Shown: piece by piece, positions 1 to 8,652 of the stretch
How the letters are laid out: every line of letters begins with the position of its first letter
How positions within the stretch are numbered: the stretch's first letter is position 1
Assembly (NCBI RefSeq): GCF_006517175.1
Contig: NZ_CP041186.1
Span: 7,343,074 to 7,407,073 of the forward strand
DNA from: Persicimonas caeni
GTDB taxonomy: Bacteria > Myxococcota_A > Bradymonadia > Bradymonadales > Bradymonadaceae
Length of the DNA: 64,000 bases
Reading direction: 5' to 3'
Made by a program: the position numbers and the translations under genes
The notes under the pieces: model-generated
The model's database searches: none
What the model was told of the DNA's origin: nothing
What the model saw: the letters and a program-made list of their open reading frames with translations, nothing else

Positions 1-2
1 CG

Positions 3-425
3 GGAGGGACCAAGGTGGAGGCGGGTGTCGACGTGGTCGACATCTACCCCACGGTCATGGATGCGCTGGGCGCCGAGCGGCCCGACGACCTGCAGGGCAA
101 GAGCATGATTCCGCTCATTCACAACCTGCACGGCGGCTACCCGGAGCCGGCCATCGCCACGCAGTACAAGATCCACTACGCCATGCAGATGCAGCAGTGG
201 AAGCTGTACCTCAAGCGCGGCGACTACGAGCTTTACGATCGCAACGCCGACCACTTCGAGAAGAAGGACGTCTCGGCCAAGCATCCGCTCGCCAGCCGCT
301 TTATGCTCGACGCGATGGGGTGGTTCCGCGCCCACCGCAAAGAGTGGGATAAGGCGACGTGGGGCGTCCCCAGCAAGGTCGCACCGGGCTTCATGGAGAA
401 GGTGTCGGGCGCCAAGAGCGACTGA
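3..425 (+). CDS. Sulfatase, C-terminal fragment (5' end outside window)
   Basis: The reading frame is open from the first bases, so the gene begins upstream and only about 140 C-terminal residues are visible. The segment VDIYPTVMDALG is the conserved sulfatase C-terminal block (usually D-x-x-PT-x-x-x-x-G). The ending around YELYDRNADHFEKKDVS matches the typical 'ELYDL..DP.E..N/D' tail of arylsulfatase and N-sulfoglucosamine sulfohydrolase-like enzymes. The catalytic Cys/Ser motif that becomes formylglycine lies outside the window, so activity and substrate cannot be judged. A GTG at 15 is internal, not a start. The next gene begins 17 bases after the stop and may be co-transcribed. Confidence 0.8.
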   Translation, partial: GGTKVEAGVDVVDIYPTVMDALGAERPDDLQGKSMIPLIHNLHGGYPEPAIATQYKIHYAMQMQQWKLYLKRGDYELYDRNADHFEKKDVSAKHPLASRFMLDAMGWFRAHRKEWDKATWGVPSKVAPGFMEKVSGAKSD

Positions 426-442
426 AACGAACAAGGAACTCT

Positions 443-1345
443 TTGATTCGAGCAGTTGAGAATCGGAGGACTAAGATCGCACCGCATTACCTCTTTACCA
501 ACCCGCTCCCAAGACGCAGCCGTGCCCTCGGGGGCGTGGGGCCTGCCGTTTTGGTCGTCGTTGTCTTCTTGTTTGCTGCGGCGCCAGCCGACCTTTCGGC
601 GCAGGAGCACGGTGAGCCCGCCGACGAGCAGCGTAAGCTCAACAATGAAGCCGTCGTCGCCCTCGGCGACGGTGAATATACACGGGCTATCTCGCTGCTC
701 GAGCAGTCGCTTCACATGGGCGAAATGGATGTCGTTTATCTGAACCTGGGCCGCGCCTACCAACTCGCCGGCCGATGCGAAGACGCGGAGGCAGCGCTGC
801 TCGAAGTCGAAGGTGCTCCCGTCTCCAAGGGCGTGCCAGAGGGATTCGTCGCCGACAAGACCCAGCAGTATCTGGAAGAGGTTCGGACCACCTGTGAGCC
901 TGATGTCGCTCATTCTGCTCCGACGGACGACGACGTGCAGCAGGGCGTCGGCGTGCGAGTGGCCCCACCCGCCAAAACCTCGCCAGTGGAGTCTAGCGAA
1001 GCCCATACGCTCGGTTACGTGCTAACCGGGGCCGGCCTTGCTGCAGGCGGCACCGCGCTGGTGCTGAATATCTTGGCGAGAAATGTCGAGGAGCACGCCA
1101 TCGACCAAGCTAGTTCGTCGAGTCCAGTCTCCCCGGCGGTCATCACCCAACGCGAGTTCGCCGAGGAGCGCGAACGCTATGAGGCGCTCCAAACCGGCGC
1201 GCTCTCCTCCGCGCTGGTTGGCGGTGCGCTCATCGGCGCTGGGCTCTATGTGCTACTGACCGACGACGAGGGTCAATCACAAGCATCCGTCGGCCTAGAG
1301 GCCGGCAAAGGCGTGCTGGGCGTGAGCTTTGGCGGTTCGTTTTAA
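443..1345 (+). CDS. TPR-containing membrane/periplasmic protein
   Basis: This is a protein of about 300 residues if it starts at TTG 443, which has an AAGGA ribosome site at 433-437. The longer frame from 359 would run through the upstream sulfatase gene and is less likely. Residues about 31-47 are strongly hydrophobic and are followed by a possible cleavage site after LSA (about 53), so it is exported or anchored. Residues about 60-125 look like one or two tetratricopeptide units (NNEAVVALGDGEYTRAI, then VVYLNLGRAYQLAGR). Two further hydrophobic stretches near 190-210 and 250-270 are probable membrane helices. No enzymatic motif is visible. Small TPR proteins with C-terminal helices like this are common next to lipoproteins in myxobacteria-like genomes. 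The function is unknown. Confidence 0.7.
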   Translation: MIRAVENRRTKIAPHYLFTNPLPRRSRALGGVGPAVLVVVVFLFAAAPADLSAQEHGEPADEQRKLNNEAVVALGDGEYTRAISLLEQSLHMGEMDVVYLNLGRAYQLAGRCEDAEAALLEVEGAPVSKGVPEGFVADKTQQYLEEVRTTCEPDVAHSAPTDDDVQQGVGVRVAPPAKTSPVESSEAHTLGYVLTGAGLAAGGTALVLNILARNVEEHAIDQASSSSPVSPAVITQREFAEERERYEALQTGALSSALVGGALIGAGLYVLLTDDEGQSQASVGLEAGKGVLGVSFGGSF

Positions 1346-1359
1346 CCGAGGAGAGGACC

Positions 1360-2448
1360 ATGAAAGCTTGTCACCGGACTCTGCTCGCAGGAATCGGCCT
1401 GCTCTCAGTCGTATCACTTTCGAGCGGCTGCAAGGCCGACTTCGATGCGGCCGACTATACTTTCGCGTGCGATCCGAGCCGGCCTTCGGACTGCGCCGAA
1501 GGCTTCGAATGCGTCTATGTGCCCAGCCAAGGAACCGAGCTTTGCGTCGAGGGAGGCGCGAGCTTCGACGCGGGAAGCGATGCCACCTCGGTGCCCGACG
1601 TGCTCTCTGACACGGCGGATGGATCACAGGACGGTTGCGATGCGAGCAGTTGCGCGACTCGCTACCAGCAGGTGGTCAGCGCCGAGGCCCATTCTTGCGG
1701 GCTCGAGCTCGACGGCACGGTGGAATGCTGGGGGTGGCCGGGCGAGGGGCGCACCGCAGCGCCTGATGGAACCTTCACCAAGATTGCCGCTGGCGAAGAC
1801 CATACCTGCGGAATCACCACCGAGCAGCATATCGAATGCTGGGGGAAGTCCTCCGAGGAAGGTCGCACTGAGGGCCAAGAGGGCCCGTTTGTCGATCTCG
1901 CCGTTGGCACCCACCACAACTGCGCGTTGCGCCCAGGCGGCAGCGTCTTTTGTTGGGGGGCCAATTCGTTCGGGGAGAGCACCCCGCCGGATGCCACCTT
2001 CGAGCAGATATCTGCCGGCAGCGCTCATACCTGTGGCATCGACACCGACGGCTCGATATCGTGTTGGGGCTTCGACTCCGACGACGCGACCAATGCTCCC
2101 TCCGGCGCCTTCAAGCAGGTCTCGGTGGGCGATGGCGTCACCGAGCGTACCAGTTGCGCAGTTGCCATGAACGGCGACGTCACATGCTGGGGCACCAATG
2201 GCTACCGCCAAGCTGATGCGCGTCCGGGACCGTTCAGGCAAGTTTCTGTGGGCGTGAAGCACACCTGCGGAGTGCGAACGGATGGAAGTATAGACTGTTG
2301 GGGGGCGAACCCCTTTGGGCAGCTCGGGCCGGTCCAGGGAGTGTTCGTGCAAGTGAGCGCCGGTGAGTCACACACCTGCGCGGTCGCCGAAGACGACAGC
2401 GTCAAGTGCTGGGGCTACTCCGAGGATGGTCGGCTCGACGCTCCGTGA
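1360..2448 (+). CDS. RCC1-repeat lipoprotein (single beta-propeller)
   Basis: This is a protein of 362 residues with a clear lipoprotein signal: a basic start, a hydrophobic core and a lipobox ending at Cys24 (SLSSGC). A strong GAGGAGAGG ribosome site precedes the ATG. An Asp/Ser-rich tether (about 65-100) leads to seven repeats of about 43 residues. Each repeat ends in C-W-G and carries an upstream 'H-T-C-G' or variant (for example HTCGI, SISCWG), which is the RCC1/BNR-like unit. Seven repeats would close one seven-bladed propeller. The paired Cys in every blade suggests one disulfide per blade, which suits a surface or periplasmic location. A binding role is inferred; no ligand can be named. 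Confidence 0.85.
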   Translation: MKACHRTLLAGIGLLSVVSLSSGCKADFDAADYTFACDPSRPSDCAEGFECVYVPSQGTELCVEGGASFDAGSDATSVPDVLSDTADGSQDGCDASSCATRYQQVVSAEAHSCGLELDGTVECWGWPGEGRTAAPDGTFTKIAAGEDHTCGITTEQHIECWGKSSEEGRTEGQEGPFVDLAVGTHHNCALRPGGSVFCWGANSFGESTPPDATFEQISAGSAHTCGIDTDGSISCWGFDSDDATNAPSGAFKQVSVGDGVTERTSCAVAMNGDVTCWGTNGYRQADARPGPFRQVSVGVKHTCGVRTDGSIDCWGANPFGQLGPVQGVFVQVSAGESHTCAVAEDDSVKCWGYSEDGRLDAP

Positions 2449-2510
2449 GCGCGATACGAGTCGCTGAACCGGTATGGCCGAGCCTCCCCACTGCTTGTTG
2501 GTGTATTCGC

Positions 2511-3392
2511 TTACTCGGCCGCCCGAGCCTGTTCGGATTGCTCGGTTTTGTCGAAGAACTCGATGGTGCGATAGGGGTAAGGAATCTCGATGCCGGCCTC
2601 GTCGAGGGCGTATTTGACAGAGGTTGCGACCTCATCCTGGGCGTTTTTGACTCCCGAAATCGTCGAGGGGGTCCAGTAACGGATGTGGAAGTTGACCGAG
2701 CTGTCGCCGTGCTCCATCAAAAAGATCTGAGGCGCGGGATCTTCGAGCACCGTCTCACAGCCGTTGACGGCCTCGCGAATGACCTCGCGAGCCGTCTCGA
2801 TATCCTCGTCGTAGCCGATACCGGTCACAAACGTGGTGCGTCGGTGGGGGAACGCGGTGCGCACGGTCATCGGGTTGGTGAAGATGGCCGAGTTGGGGAT
2901 GATGACGCGTTGGCCGTCGTAGGTCTCGATGCTGGTGCTGCGAATCGAGATATGCTCGACCGTGCCCTCGTAGCCGTTGGTCTCGATCTGGTCGCCGATG
3001 ACGAACGGGCGGCCCGACAAGATGAGGATACCCGCCAAAAAGTTCTCGAAGATATCCTTGAACGCAAAACCGATGGCCACACTGGAGAGGCCGAGCACGC
3101 TGACCAGGTGGCCGGCACTCAACCCCGGGAAAATGATCGCCGCGGCGGCAAAGGCGCCGACCACGATGACCAGCACCTTGGTGATCGTGCCGAAGAGGCT
3201 CTGGAGGCTCTTGTCCTCGGTGAACCGGCTCGAGAAACCCGACACGGTGCGCTTGGCTAGCGAGGCCAAGACCAAGAACACCACGAACACGACAATCGCG
3301 ATGCCGATAGCGGGCACGATGGCCAGAAACGAGTTCACGTACTCCAAGAGTACATCTTGGAGCTTCAACAGTTGGTTGACGGATTCATCCAT
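2511..3392 (-). CDS. mscS: MscS-family small-conductance mechanosensitive channel
   Basis: At 293 residues the protein is close to the E. coli MscS length. It has three transmembrane helices (about 22-43, 67-88 and the Gly/Ala-rich pore helix 93-115, which includes SVLGLSSVAIGFAFKD). The cytoplasmic beta domain follows, with the family signature 'RPF.IGD.IE..G..G.VE.I..R.T.I...DG..V.IPN' (residues about 128-170). The protein should open under hypo-osmotic membrane tension to release solutes. It converges with the RCC1 lipoprotein gene and is followed upstream by an independently terminated SEC-C gene, so it is probably monocistronic. Confidence 0.93.
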   Translation of the reverse strand: MDESVNQLLKLQDVLLEYVNSFLAIVPAIGIAIVVFVVFLVLASLAKRTVSGFSSRFTEDKSLQSLFGTITKVLVIVVGAFAAAAIIFPGLSAGHLVSVLGLSSVAIGFAFKDIFENFLAGILILSGRPFVIGDQIETNGYEGTVEHISIRSTSIETYDGQRVIIPNSAIFTNPMTVRTAFPHRRTTFVTGIGYDEDIETAREVIREAVNGCETVLEDPAPQIFLMEHGDSSVNFHIRYWTPSTISGVKNAQDEVATSVKYALDEAGIEIPYPYRTIEFFDKTEQSEQARAAE

Positions 3393-3434
3393 AGACGACT
3401 GCGTCGATCAGAATTAACGAAGCTTAGAGCGCGC

Positions 3435-3478
3435 AAAAAATAACCCCCAAGCGCAAGCGGTCAAGCGCGAGGGGGTTA
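3435..3478 (-). terminator. Rho-independent terminator of the SEC-C gene
   Basis: The arms 3441-3454 (TAACCCCCAAGCGC) and 3465-3478 pair with only two mismatches. Read on the minus strand, the hairpin is followed directly by the complement of AAAAAA (3435-3440), a U-tract. It lies just past the stop of the minus-strand gene ending at 3514 and before the mscS start. Confidence 0.85.
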
Positions 3479-3513
3479 CCGTGTTCTATGATGCAGTGAG
3501 GGGGCTCAGAGGT

Positions 3514-4125
3514 TCATTCTTTCTCTTTGGCCCACTCGTAGCCCAGGTCGTCGAGCGACAAATCACCGTCTTCGACGGCGTCTTTGGCGCGCTCGTGACG
3601 CTCGATGTCCCACACGCGCAGGCCGCGGTGGTCGACGGAGCGCTGATTGCCCTCAGCGTCGAGCTCATTGGGCCGAAGGATGATGACCGTGTAGCGGTAG
3701 CTGGTCGCGCGCGGGTCGCTGAGCCCCTCGGTCAACAGCAGGTAGTGGTCGCTGCCGTCGAGGCGGATGCGCCGAAGATCGGCGTCGCTTCCGGCGACCA
3801 GGATCTCTTCACCGGCGTCGGCCGCCTGGATGTAGTCGGTCTTGCTGGCGAAGCGCTCGCGAAAGGGGCCCTCCGAGTGGGTCATCTCGTAGAAGAGGGC
3901 GAACATGTTGTTCTCGCGCACTTGGCGCAACAGCTTGAACATGCCCCAGGCGTTGGTTCCCTGATGGATCAGGTCCTCGACGCCTGCCGAGCGCTTCTCG
4001 GCCTCACGCTGCATGCGGTGGGCGCGCTGGCAGCACTTTTTGTACTTGCGCCCACTGCCACACGGGCAGGGATCGTTACGACCAATATCCTCGGGCACTT
4101 CCGACAGGGGAATGGGATTCGACAT
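3514..4125 (-). CDS. SEC-C zinc-motif protein
   Basis: The protein has 203 residues. The N-terminal stretch GRNDPCPCGSGRKYKKCC (about 15-32) is a complete SEC-C motif, the CxC...CC zinc-binding tail also found at the C-terminus of SecA and in YchJ/UPF0149-like proteins. Here it is N-terminal. The remaining 170 residues are alpha/beta in composition, acidic toward the end, and match no family I can name. An AGAGGA ribosome site precedes the ATG. SEC-C motifs often mediate contact with the Sec machinery or ribosome, but no partner can be inferred from the flanking genes. Confidence 0.75.
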   Translation of the reverse strand: MSNPIPLSEVPEDIGRNDPCPCGSGRKYKKCCQRAHRMQREAEKRSAGVEDLIHQGTNAWGMFKLLRQVRENNMFALFYEMTHSEGPFRERFASKTDYIQAADAGEEILVAGSDADLRRIRLDGSDHYLLLTEGLSDPRATSYRYTVIILRPNELDAEGNQRSVDHRGLRVWDIERHERAKDAVEDGDLSLDDLGYEWAKEKE

Positions 4126-4210
4126 GGCGAAATCCTCTACAAAAGTTCAAATGGAAAACGTGTGACGAAAAACTAGTAGACTCAGTCGAGCCGGACCAGC
4201 GCGAGGTGGC

Positions 4211-4915
4211 CTAGCGGAACTGTACGCGCTGGCGTTGCATCGGCATGCGGTCCAAGTGGAACTGATACCACAGCTGATTCCAGCTACGCATCTTCATTTT
4301 GCGGTTGTTCTTGAGCGCCTTGAGGTTGCGCTCGGTCTTGTCGTGGCCGTCCAGGTGCTCCAAGCCCCGGTTGAGTACGTCGATGGCCTTGTCGCGCTGC
4401 TTGGTCTTCCACAAGCAGTAGGCGTACAGGTTCCAGAGCAGCGCCTCTTTTTTGTTGGCCGCCACGGCCTCCTCGAAGACGCGCTCCATCTCGTCGAACT
4501 TGCGACGCTTGTAGTAGAGCACACCGAGCATGGCTTTGGCGGTCCAGTTTTTGGCGAACGCGTTCTTCAGGTAAGGCTCGGCCTCGTCGAAGCGCTGGGC
4601 GACGTACAGAAGCGTACCGATCTGCGCGTCGATCTGGGCCTTGACGAAGAACTGCCACTTTCCAATCGGGTAGCCCGATTTGAAGATCTCGACGGCGCGG
4701 TCGATGTTGCGGCTCTGAAGCTGCTGCTGAGCCTGCTCGGCCAGCGCCTGTACCTGCTTCATGGAGCGGCGCGCCAAGTAGAAATAGGTACCCAGAAGCG
4801 CGATGACGCCCGGCACAATGCCGTAAAGAAGCGAGAAGTCCCCGCCGCCCACGGCGAAGCCGAAGAGCAGCGTGGCGACGACGCCGGCGCCCAATGCAAT
4901 GAGAAGGTTATACAT
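4211..4915 (-). CDS. Membrane-anchored TPR protein
   Basis: The protein has 234 residues and two hydrophobic helices at the N-terminus (about 2-22 and 28-48). A basic connector and TPR-like helical pairs follow (for example LLWNLYAYCLWKTKQRDKAID near 150-170). The C-terminal 30 residues are rich in Arg, Met and Trp. The topology puts the TPR domain in the cytoplasm if the two helices form a hairpin. No catalytic motif is present. It lies between the SEC-C gene and glyA on the same strand, with 60 bases to glyA, and could be read from the glyA promoter. The function is unknown. Confidence 0.7.
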   Translation of the reverse strand: MYNLLIALGAGVVATLLFGFAVGGGDFSLLYGIVPGVIALLGTYFYLARRSMKQVQALAEQAQQQLQSRNIDRAVEIFKSGYPIGKWQFFVKAQIDAQIGTLLYVAQRFDEAEPYLKNAFAKNWTAKAMLGVLYYKRRKFDEMERVFEEAVAANKKEALLWNLYAYCLWKTKQRDKAIDVLNRGLEHLDGHDKTERNLKALKNNRKMKMRSWNQLWYQFHLDRMPMQRQRVQFR

Positions 4916-4975
4916 ATCTTGGTGTTGAAATTCTGGTGCAGTGAAGTCCTGTCAGTTTCCGGCTGAACAATGCAC

Positions 4976-6229
4976 TCAAGGCACCGGGAATTCCCCGCAC
5001 AGCTCTTCGACTTCGCCGCGAATGCGCTCGAGCACGGCGTCGTCGTCGGCGTTGGCGATGGCCTCGTCGGTCCAGGCGACGATCTGGCGCATCTCGTCTT
5101 CCTTCATGCCGCGGGTGGTCACCGACGGGGTGCCGATGCGGATGCCCGACGGGTCGAACGGCGAGCGCTCGTCGAACGGGATGGAGTTGGCGTTGCACAC
5201 GATGCCGGCCTTGGCCATCGCCGTCGAGGCGATCTTGCCGGTGCTTCCTCGGCCGGTGACGTCGACGAGTAGCAGGTGGTTGTCGGTGCCGCCGCTGACG
5301 AGGTCGAACCCGCGCTCGTTGAACGCATCGGCCATGGCGCGAGCGTTGCTGACGATCTGAGCGGCGTAGTCCTTGAAGTCGGGCTGCAGCGCCTCCTTGA
5401 AGGCAATCGCCAGGGCGGCGATGGCGTGCATGTGAGGGCCTCCCTGCAGGGCAGGGAAGACCGCCCGGTCGATGTCCTTGGCATACTCCTCTTTGCACAT
5501 CAACAGCCCGCCGCGCGGGCCGCGCAGCGTCTTGTGCGTGGTCGACGAGACCACGTCGGCCACGGGGACCGGGCTGGGGTGGACGCCGGCGGCGACCAGT
5601 CCCGAGATATGGGCGATGTCGGCGACGAGCTTGGCGCCGACCTCCTCGGCGATCTCGGCGAAGCGCTCGAAGTCGATGGTGCGCGGGTAGGCCGAGGCGC
5701 CGCAGAAGATGACCTTCGGCTTGACCTCTTTGGCGACGCGGCGCACCTCGTCGTAGTCGATGAGGTGGGTCTCCTTGTCGACGCCATAGTGGTGGGCGTC
5801 GTAGAACCGCCCGGAGAAGTTGACCTTCCAGCCGTGGGTCAGGTGGCCGCCGAAGGGAAGCCCCATCCCCAGTACCGAGTCACCGACGTCGCACAAGGCG
5901 TAGTAGGCCGCCAGGTTGGCCGGAGAGCCCGAATAGGGCTGCACGTTGACGTGCTCGGCGCCGAAGAGCTCCTTGCCACGGTCACGCGCCAGGTTCTCGA
6001 CCGCGTCGGTGAAATCCTGCCCCTCGTAGTAGCGTCGACCCGGGTAGCCCTCGCTGTACTTGTTGGTCAGCACGGAGCCGGTTGCCTGCAGCACCGCCCG
6101 CGAGGTGTAGTTCTCACTGGCGATGAGCCGAATCGTGTTGGCCTGGCGCTCTTCCTCGGCGCGGATGATGTCGTAGACGTCTTGATCAGTCTGAGCGACG
6201 GCGTCGAGTTCGTGGTGCGGGTCAGTCAT
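4976..6229 (-). CDS. glyA: Serine hydroxymethyltransferase
   Basis: At 417 residues this is the normal bacterial length. The enzyme interconverts serine and tetrahydrofolate with glycine and 5,10-methylene-THF, using pyridoxal phosphate in the cytosol. The PLP-binding lysine sits in STTHKTLRGPRGG (Lys about 233), the family signature. Other conserved blocks are ASENYTSRAV near the N-terminus, the GRRYYEG segment and the QPYSGSPAN block. The start ATG has a GGAG site about 8 bases upstream. The gene supplies one-carbon units for purine synthesis; purF lies 5 kb away. Confidence 0.97.
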   Translation of the reverse strand: MTDPHHELDAVAQTDQDVYDIIRAEEERQANTIRLIASENYTSRAVLQATGSVLTNKYSEGYPGRRYYEGQDFTDAVENLARDRGKELFGAEHVNVQPYSGSPANLAAYYALCDVGDSVLGMGLPFGGHLTHGWKVNFSGRFYDAHHYGVDKETHLIDYDEVRRVAKEVKPKVIFCGASAYPRTIDFERFAEIAEEVGAKLVADIAHISGLVAAGVHPSPVPVADVVSSTTHKTLRGPRGGLLMCKEEYAKDIDRAVFPALQGGPHMHAIAALAIAFKEALQPDFKDYAAQIVSNARAMADAFNERGFDLVSGGTDNHLLLVDVTGRGSTGKIASTAMAKAGIVCNANSIPFDERSPFDPSGIRIGTPSVTTRGMKEDEMRQIVAWTDEAIANADDDAVLERIRGEVEELCGEFPVP

Positions 6230-6252
6230 GTCGGGGCTCCGAGGTGGATAGA

Positions 6253-6258
6253 GTTATA
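6253..6258 (-). promoter_or_regulatory. Candidate -10 element for glyA
   Basis: On the minus strand these bases read TATAAC, 24 bases before the glyA start codon. No convincing -35 box is found at the usual distance, so the assignment is weak. Confidence 0.25.
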
Positions 6259-6290
6259 CTGCTCGGTGGATTCGAATCGTTGGTCGAGCG

Positions 6291-6322
6291 GTGAAGCCCC
6301 GAGGCTCACCTCGGGGCTTCAC
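6291..6322 (-). terminator. Perfect 14-bp hairpin after the Fe-S oxidoreductase gene
   Basis: GTGAAGCCCCGAGG (6291-6304) pairs perfectly with 6309-6322 around a CTCA loop. It lies about 45 bases beyond the stop of the minus-strand gene ending at 6366. No U-tract follows, so it may act as a T-less terminator or as an mRNA 3'-end stabiliser. Confidence 0.55.
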
Positions 6323-6365
6323 ATGCGATACGTTCCGCGGGCAGCAAGTGTCGCCGCTCCGCCGA

Positions 6366-8447
6366 TTACTCTGCGGCGGCCGGAGCCGTGTCGGGCTCGG
6401 TGGTTACCGGCTTTTTGCGCGTGACCATGTTGTCGGCGATCAGTTCGGCCAAGTCGAGCAGGCGCACGTGACCGGCGCCGCGGTGCTTGAGGCCGTCGTC
6501 GAACATCGTCAGGCAGAACGGACAGTTGACCGCGATGGCATCGGGATCGGTCTCCAGCGCCTGGTCGGTACGCTCGACGTTGACGCGCTTGCCCAGGTCC
6601 TCCTCCATCCACATGCGACCACCACCGGCGCCGCAGCAGAAGCTCTGGCGCTTGTTGAGGTCCATCTCCTGGCGCTCGACGCCGGGGATGCTGTCGAGGA
6701 CGTCGCGCGGATCGTCGTACGATTTGTCCCAGCGACCGATGTAGCACGAATCGTGGTACGTGATCTTCTGGGTGCCCGCGTGGTTCAACTTGATGCGTCC
6801 GGTCTTGAGCAGGTCGGCCAAAAACTCGGTGTGGTGGACCACTTCGTAGTTGCCGCCGAGCTGCGGGTACTCCTTGCCAATCGTGTGGAAGCAGTGCGGA
6901 CAGGTCGTCACGATCTTGGTGACGCCGTAGTTGTTGAGCGTCTCGATGTTCTGGGTGGCGAGCATCCAGTACAGGTACTCGTTACCGATACGCCGCGCCG
7001 GGTCGCCGGTGCAGGCTTCTTCGGGGCCCAGAATCGCGAACGAGGAGTCCGCCTCCTTGAGGATCTTGGCGAACGACTTGGTGACGCGCTTTTGGCGATC
7101 GTCGAAGCTGCCGGCGCAACCAACCCAAAAGAGGTATTCGGGCGCCTCGGACAGCTCGCTCAGCAGCGGGATGTCGAGTCCTTCGGCCCAGTCGGCGCGG
7201 TACGACCCGGAGATGCCCCACGGGTTCGAGTTGTTCTCCATGTTACGGAAGGTCCGGCTGACCTCCGGGGAGAAGTCGGCTTCCATGAGCGCCAGGTAAC
7301 GACGCATGTCGACGATGGTGTCGACGTGCTCGATGAACACCGGGCAGTTGGCCACACACGCGCCACAGGTCGTGCAGGCCCACAGCTCCTCGCGGGTGAT
7401 CACCTCGCCGGTCAGGCGCGGGTAATCCTCGGGGAGCTCTTCTTTGTTGCGCACGACCATCTCGCCTTTTTCCCGAAGCGTGTCCTTGATCTTGTGGATG
7501 ATCATCATCGGGTTGAGCGGCTTGCCGGTGTTGAACGCCGGGCAGTAGTGCTCGCAGCGGCCACACTCGGTGCACGCATAGGTGTCGAGCAGCTGCTTCC
7601 AGGTGAGCTCCTCGACGTAGCCGACGCCGTACGACTCGAGGTTCGGATCCTCCATGTCGATGGGGTAGAGCGCGCCGTTGGGCTCGTGCTTCTTGAAGAA
7701 GATGTTGGGCATGGCACCGATAAGGTGCAGGTGCTTTCCGAACGGAATGTAGTTCGCAAAGAAGACGACGATGCCCAAGTGGATCCAGTAGTTGACGTGG
7801 TAGAGCCAGAAGAAGCCTGCGCGATCGAGCCCGGCGCCGGCGAACAGGTTCGCGGTCGCCAGAGCAATCGGGGTGAAGCGCGGATCGTGGCCTAGGGGCT
7901 GATCGGTCATGTAGGCGATCTCGGCGCCGTTGGCCATGAACTTGGTCAGCATCAGGCCGCCGATGAGCGCCAAAATAACGGCGGCGTCTCCGGAGGCCAG
8001 ACTGTGCTGGGGGCGCACGATGTAGCGGCGCACCGCGGCGATACAAATCGCCACGAAGACGATGCCGCCGAAAATGTCCTGCAAGAAGAGCATGACATTG
8101 TAGGTCCCTTCACCCACCAGATACGAGAAGTGGAAGTCAAAGACCACCGCTCGGATCATGTACTCGATGGTCTCGAGCTGGAGGATGAGGAATCCCCAGA
8201 AGATAAAGAGGTGGACCATGCCCGCCGGCTCTTGAATGACGCGACGCTGGCCGATGACATAGGTCAAGAACCCTTTGATGCGCTCGGGCACATCGTTGAT
8301 CTTGAGCTCGCCTTTTCCCCACGCCACGTAGCGCAGCAGCCAGTAGACCGTGCGTGCGGCAAAACCAAATCCGACAACGAGCAGGAGGGCGATCAGTCCT
8401 CGCCGTACCCACTCATGAACTTCACCTGCAACGAGAGCTGTTTCCAC
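6366..8447 (-). CDS. Membrane-bound (Fe-S) oxidoreductase, FadF/EtfD-like (heterodisulfide-reductase-related)
   Basis: This is a 693-residue fusion. An N-terminal membrane domain has about six helices (residues about 15-250) with His residues suitable for haem b, like NarI. A two-cluster ferredoxin segment follows with CTECGRCEHYCP (about 290) and CTTCGACVANCP (about 356). Two cysteine-rich CCG domains come last (VGCAGS, CPHCFHT, YHDSCYIGR, FCCGAGGGRM, NCPFC). This architecture is that of FadF of Bacillus, EtfD of mycobacteria and the Geobacter Etf-menaquinone oxidoreductases, which pass electrons from fatty-acid-derived ETF to quinone. No etfAB lies nearby, so the donor is inferred. The GTG start has a GAGGAG ribosome site. 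Confidence 0.85.
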   Translation of the reverse strand: METALVAGEVHEWVRRGLIALLLVVGFGFAARTVYWLLRYVAWGKGELKINDVPERIKGFLTYVIGQRRVIQEPAGMVHLFIFWGFLILQLETIEYMIRAVVFDFHFSYLVGEGTYNVMLFLQDIFGGIVFVAICIAAVRRYIVRPQHSLASGDAAVILALIGGLMLTKFMANGAEIAYMTDQPLGHDPRFTPIALATANLFAGAGLDRAGFFWLYHVNYWIHLGIVVFFANYIPFGKHLHLIGAMPNIFFKKHEPNGALYPIDMEDPNLESYGVGYVEELTWKQLLDTYACTECGRCEHYCPAFNTGKPLNPMMIIHKIKDTLREKGEMVVRNKEELPEDYPRLTGEVITREELWACTTCGACVANCPVFIEHVDTIVDMRRYLALMEADFSPEVSRTFRNMENNSNPWGISGSYRADWAEGLDIPLLSELSEAPEYLFWVGCAGSFDDRQKRVTKSFAKILKEADSSFAILGPEEACTGDPARRIGNEYLYWMLATQNIETLNNYGVTKIVTTCPHCFHTIGKEYPQLGGNYEVVHHTEFLADLLKTGRIKLNHAGTQKITYHDSCYIGRWDKSYDDPRDVLDSIPGVERQEMDLNKRQSFCCGAGGGRMWMEEDLGKRVNVERTDQALETDPDAIAVNCPFCLTMFDDGLKHRGAGHVRLLDLAELIADNMVTRKKPVTTEPDTAPAAAE

Positions 8448-8652
8448 GACTCTTAGCTCCTCTTGAGTATAGCCTGAAACGACCCGCTTCCTTTAGTAAC
8501 GGGCGCATGGGCCGTTGACCGCCACGTTACATAACCGACTCGCGGCCGAACGGCAACCCGAGCGAGGCGACAGTGTGGGTCGACGTAAACAAGTGAACCA
8601 GTTAGACTCGCACACGTTAGATGCAACCCACCGTCTACTGGAGCGCTCAACC
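8448..8652. promoter_or_regulatory. Divergent intergenic region between the Fe-S oxidoreductase and Hsp70 genes
   Basis: These 205 bases lie between divergent starts and must hold both promoters. On the minus strand TATACT (8466-8471) is a possible -10 for the oxidoreductase gene, but no good -35 accompanies it. GTAACG (8496-8501) and CGTTAC (8525-8530) form a dyad with extra GGCG/CGCC complementarity. It does not match the CIRCE heat-shock operator. A TTGACC at 8515-8520 lacks a correctly spaced -10. Confidence 0.35.

Noticed and set aside
6291-7895. A 534-residue plus-strand frame opposite the Fe-S oxidoreductase
   Set aside because: The opposite strand encodes complete Fe-S motifs. This frame has none and starts inside a terminator hairpin.
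8496-8530. CIRCE heat-shock operator before the Hsp70 gene
   Set aside because: The dyad GTAACG...CGTTAC does not match TTAGCACTC-N9-GAGTGCTAA.
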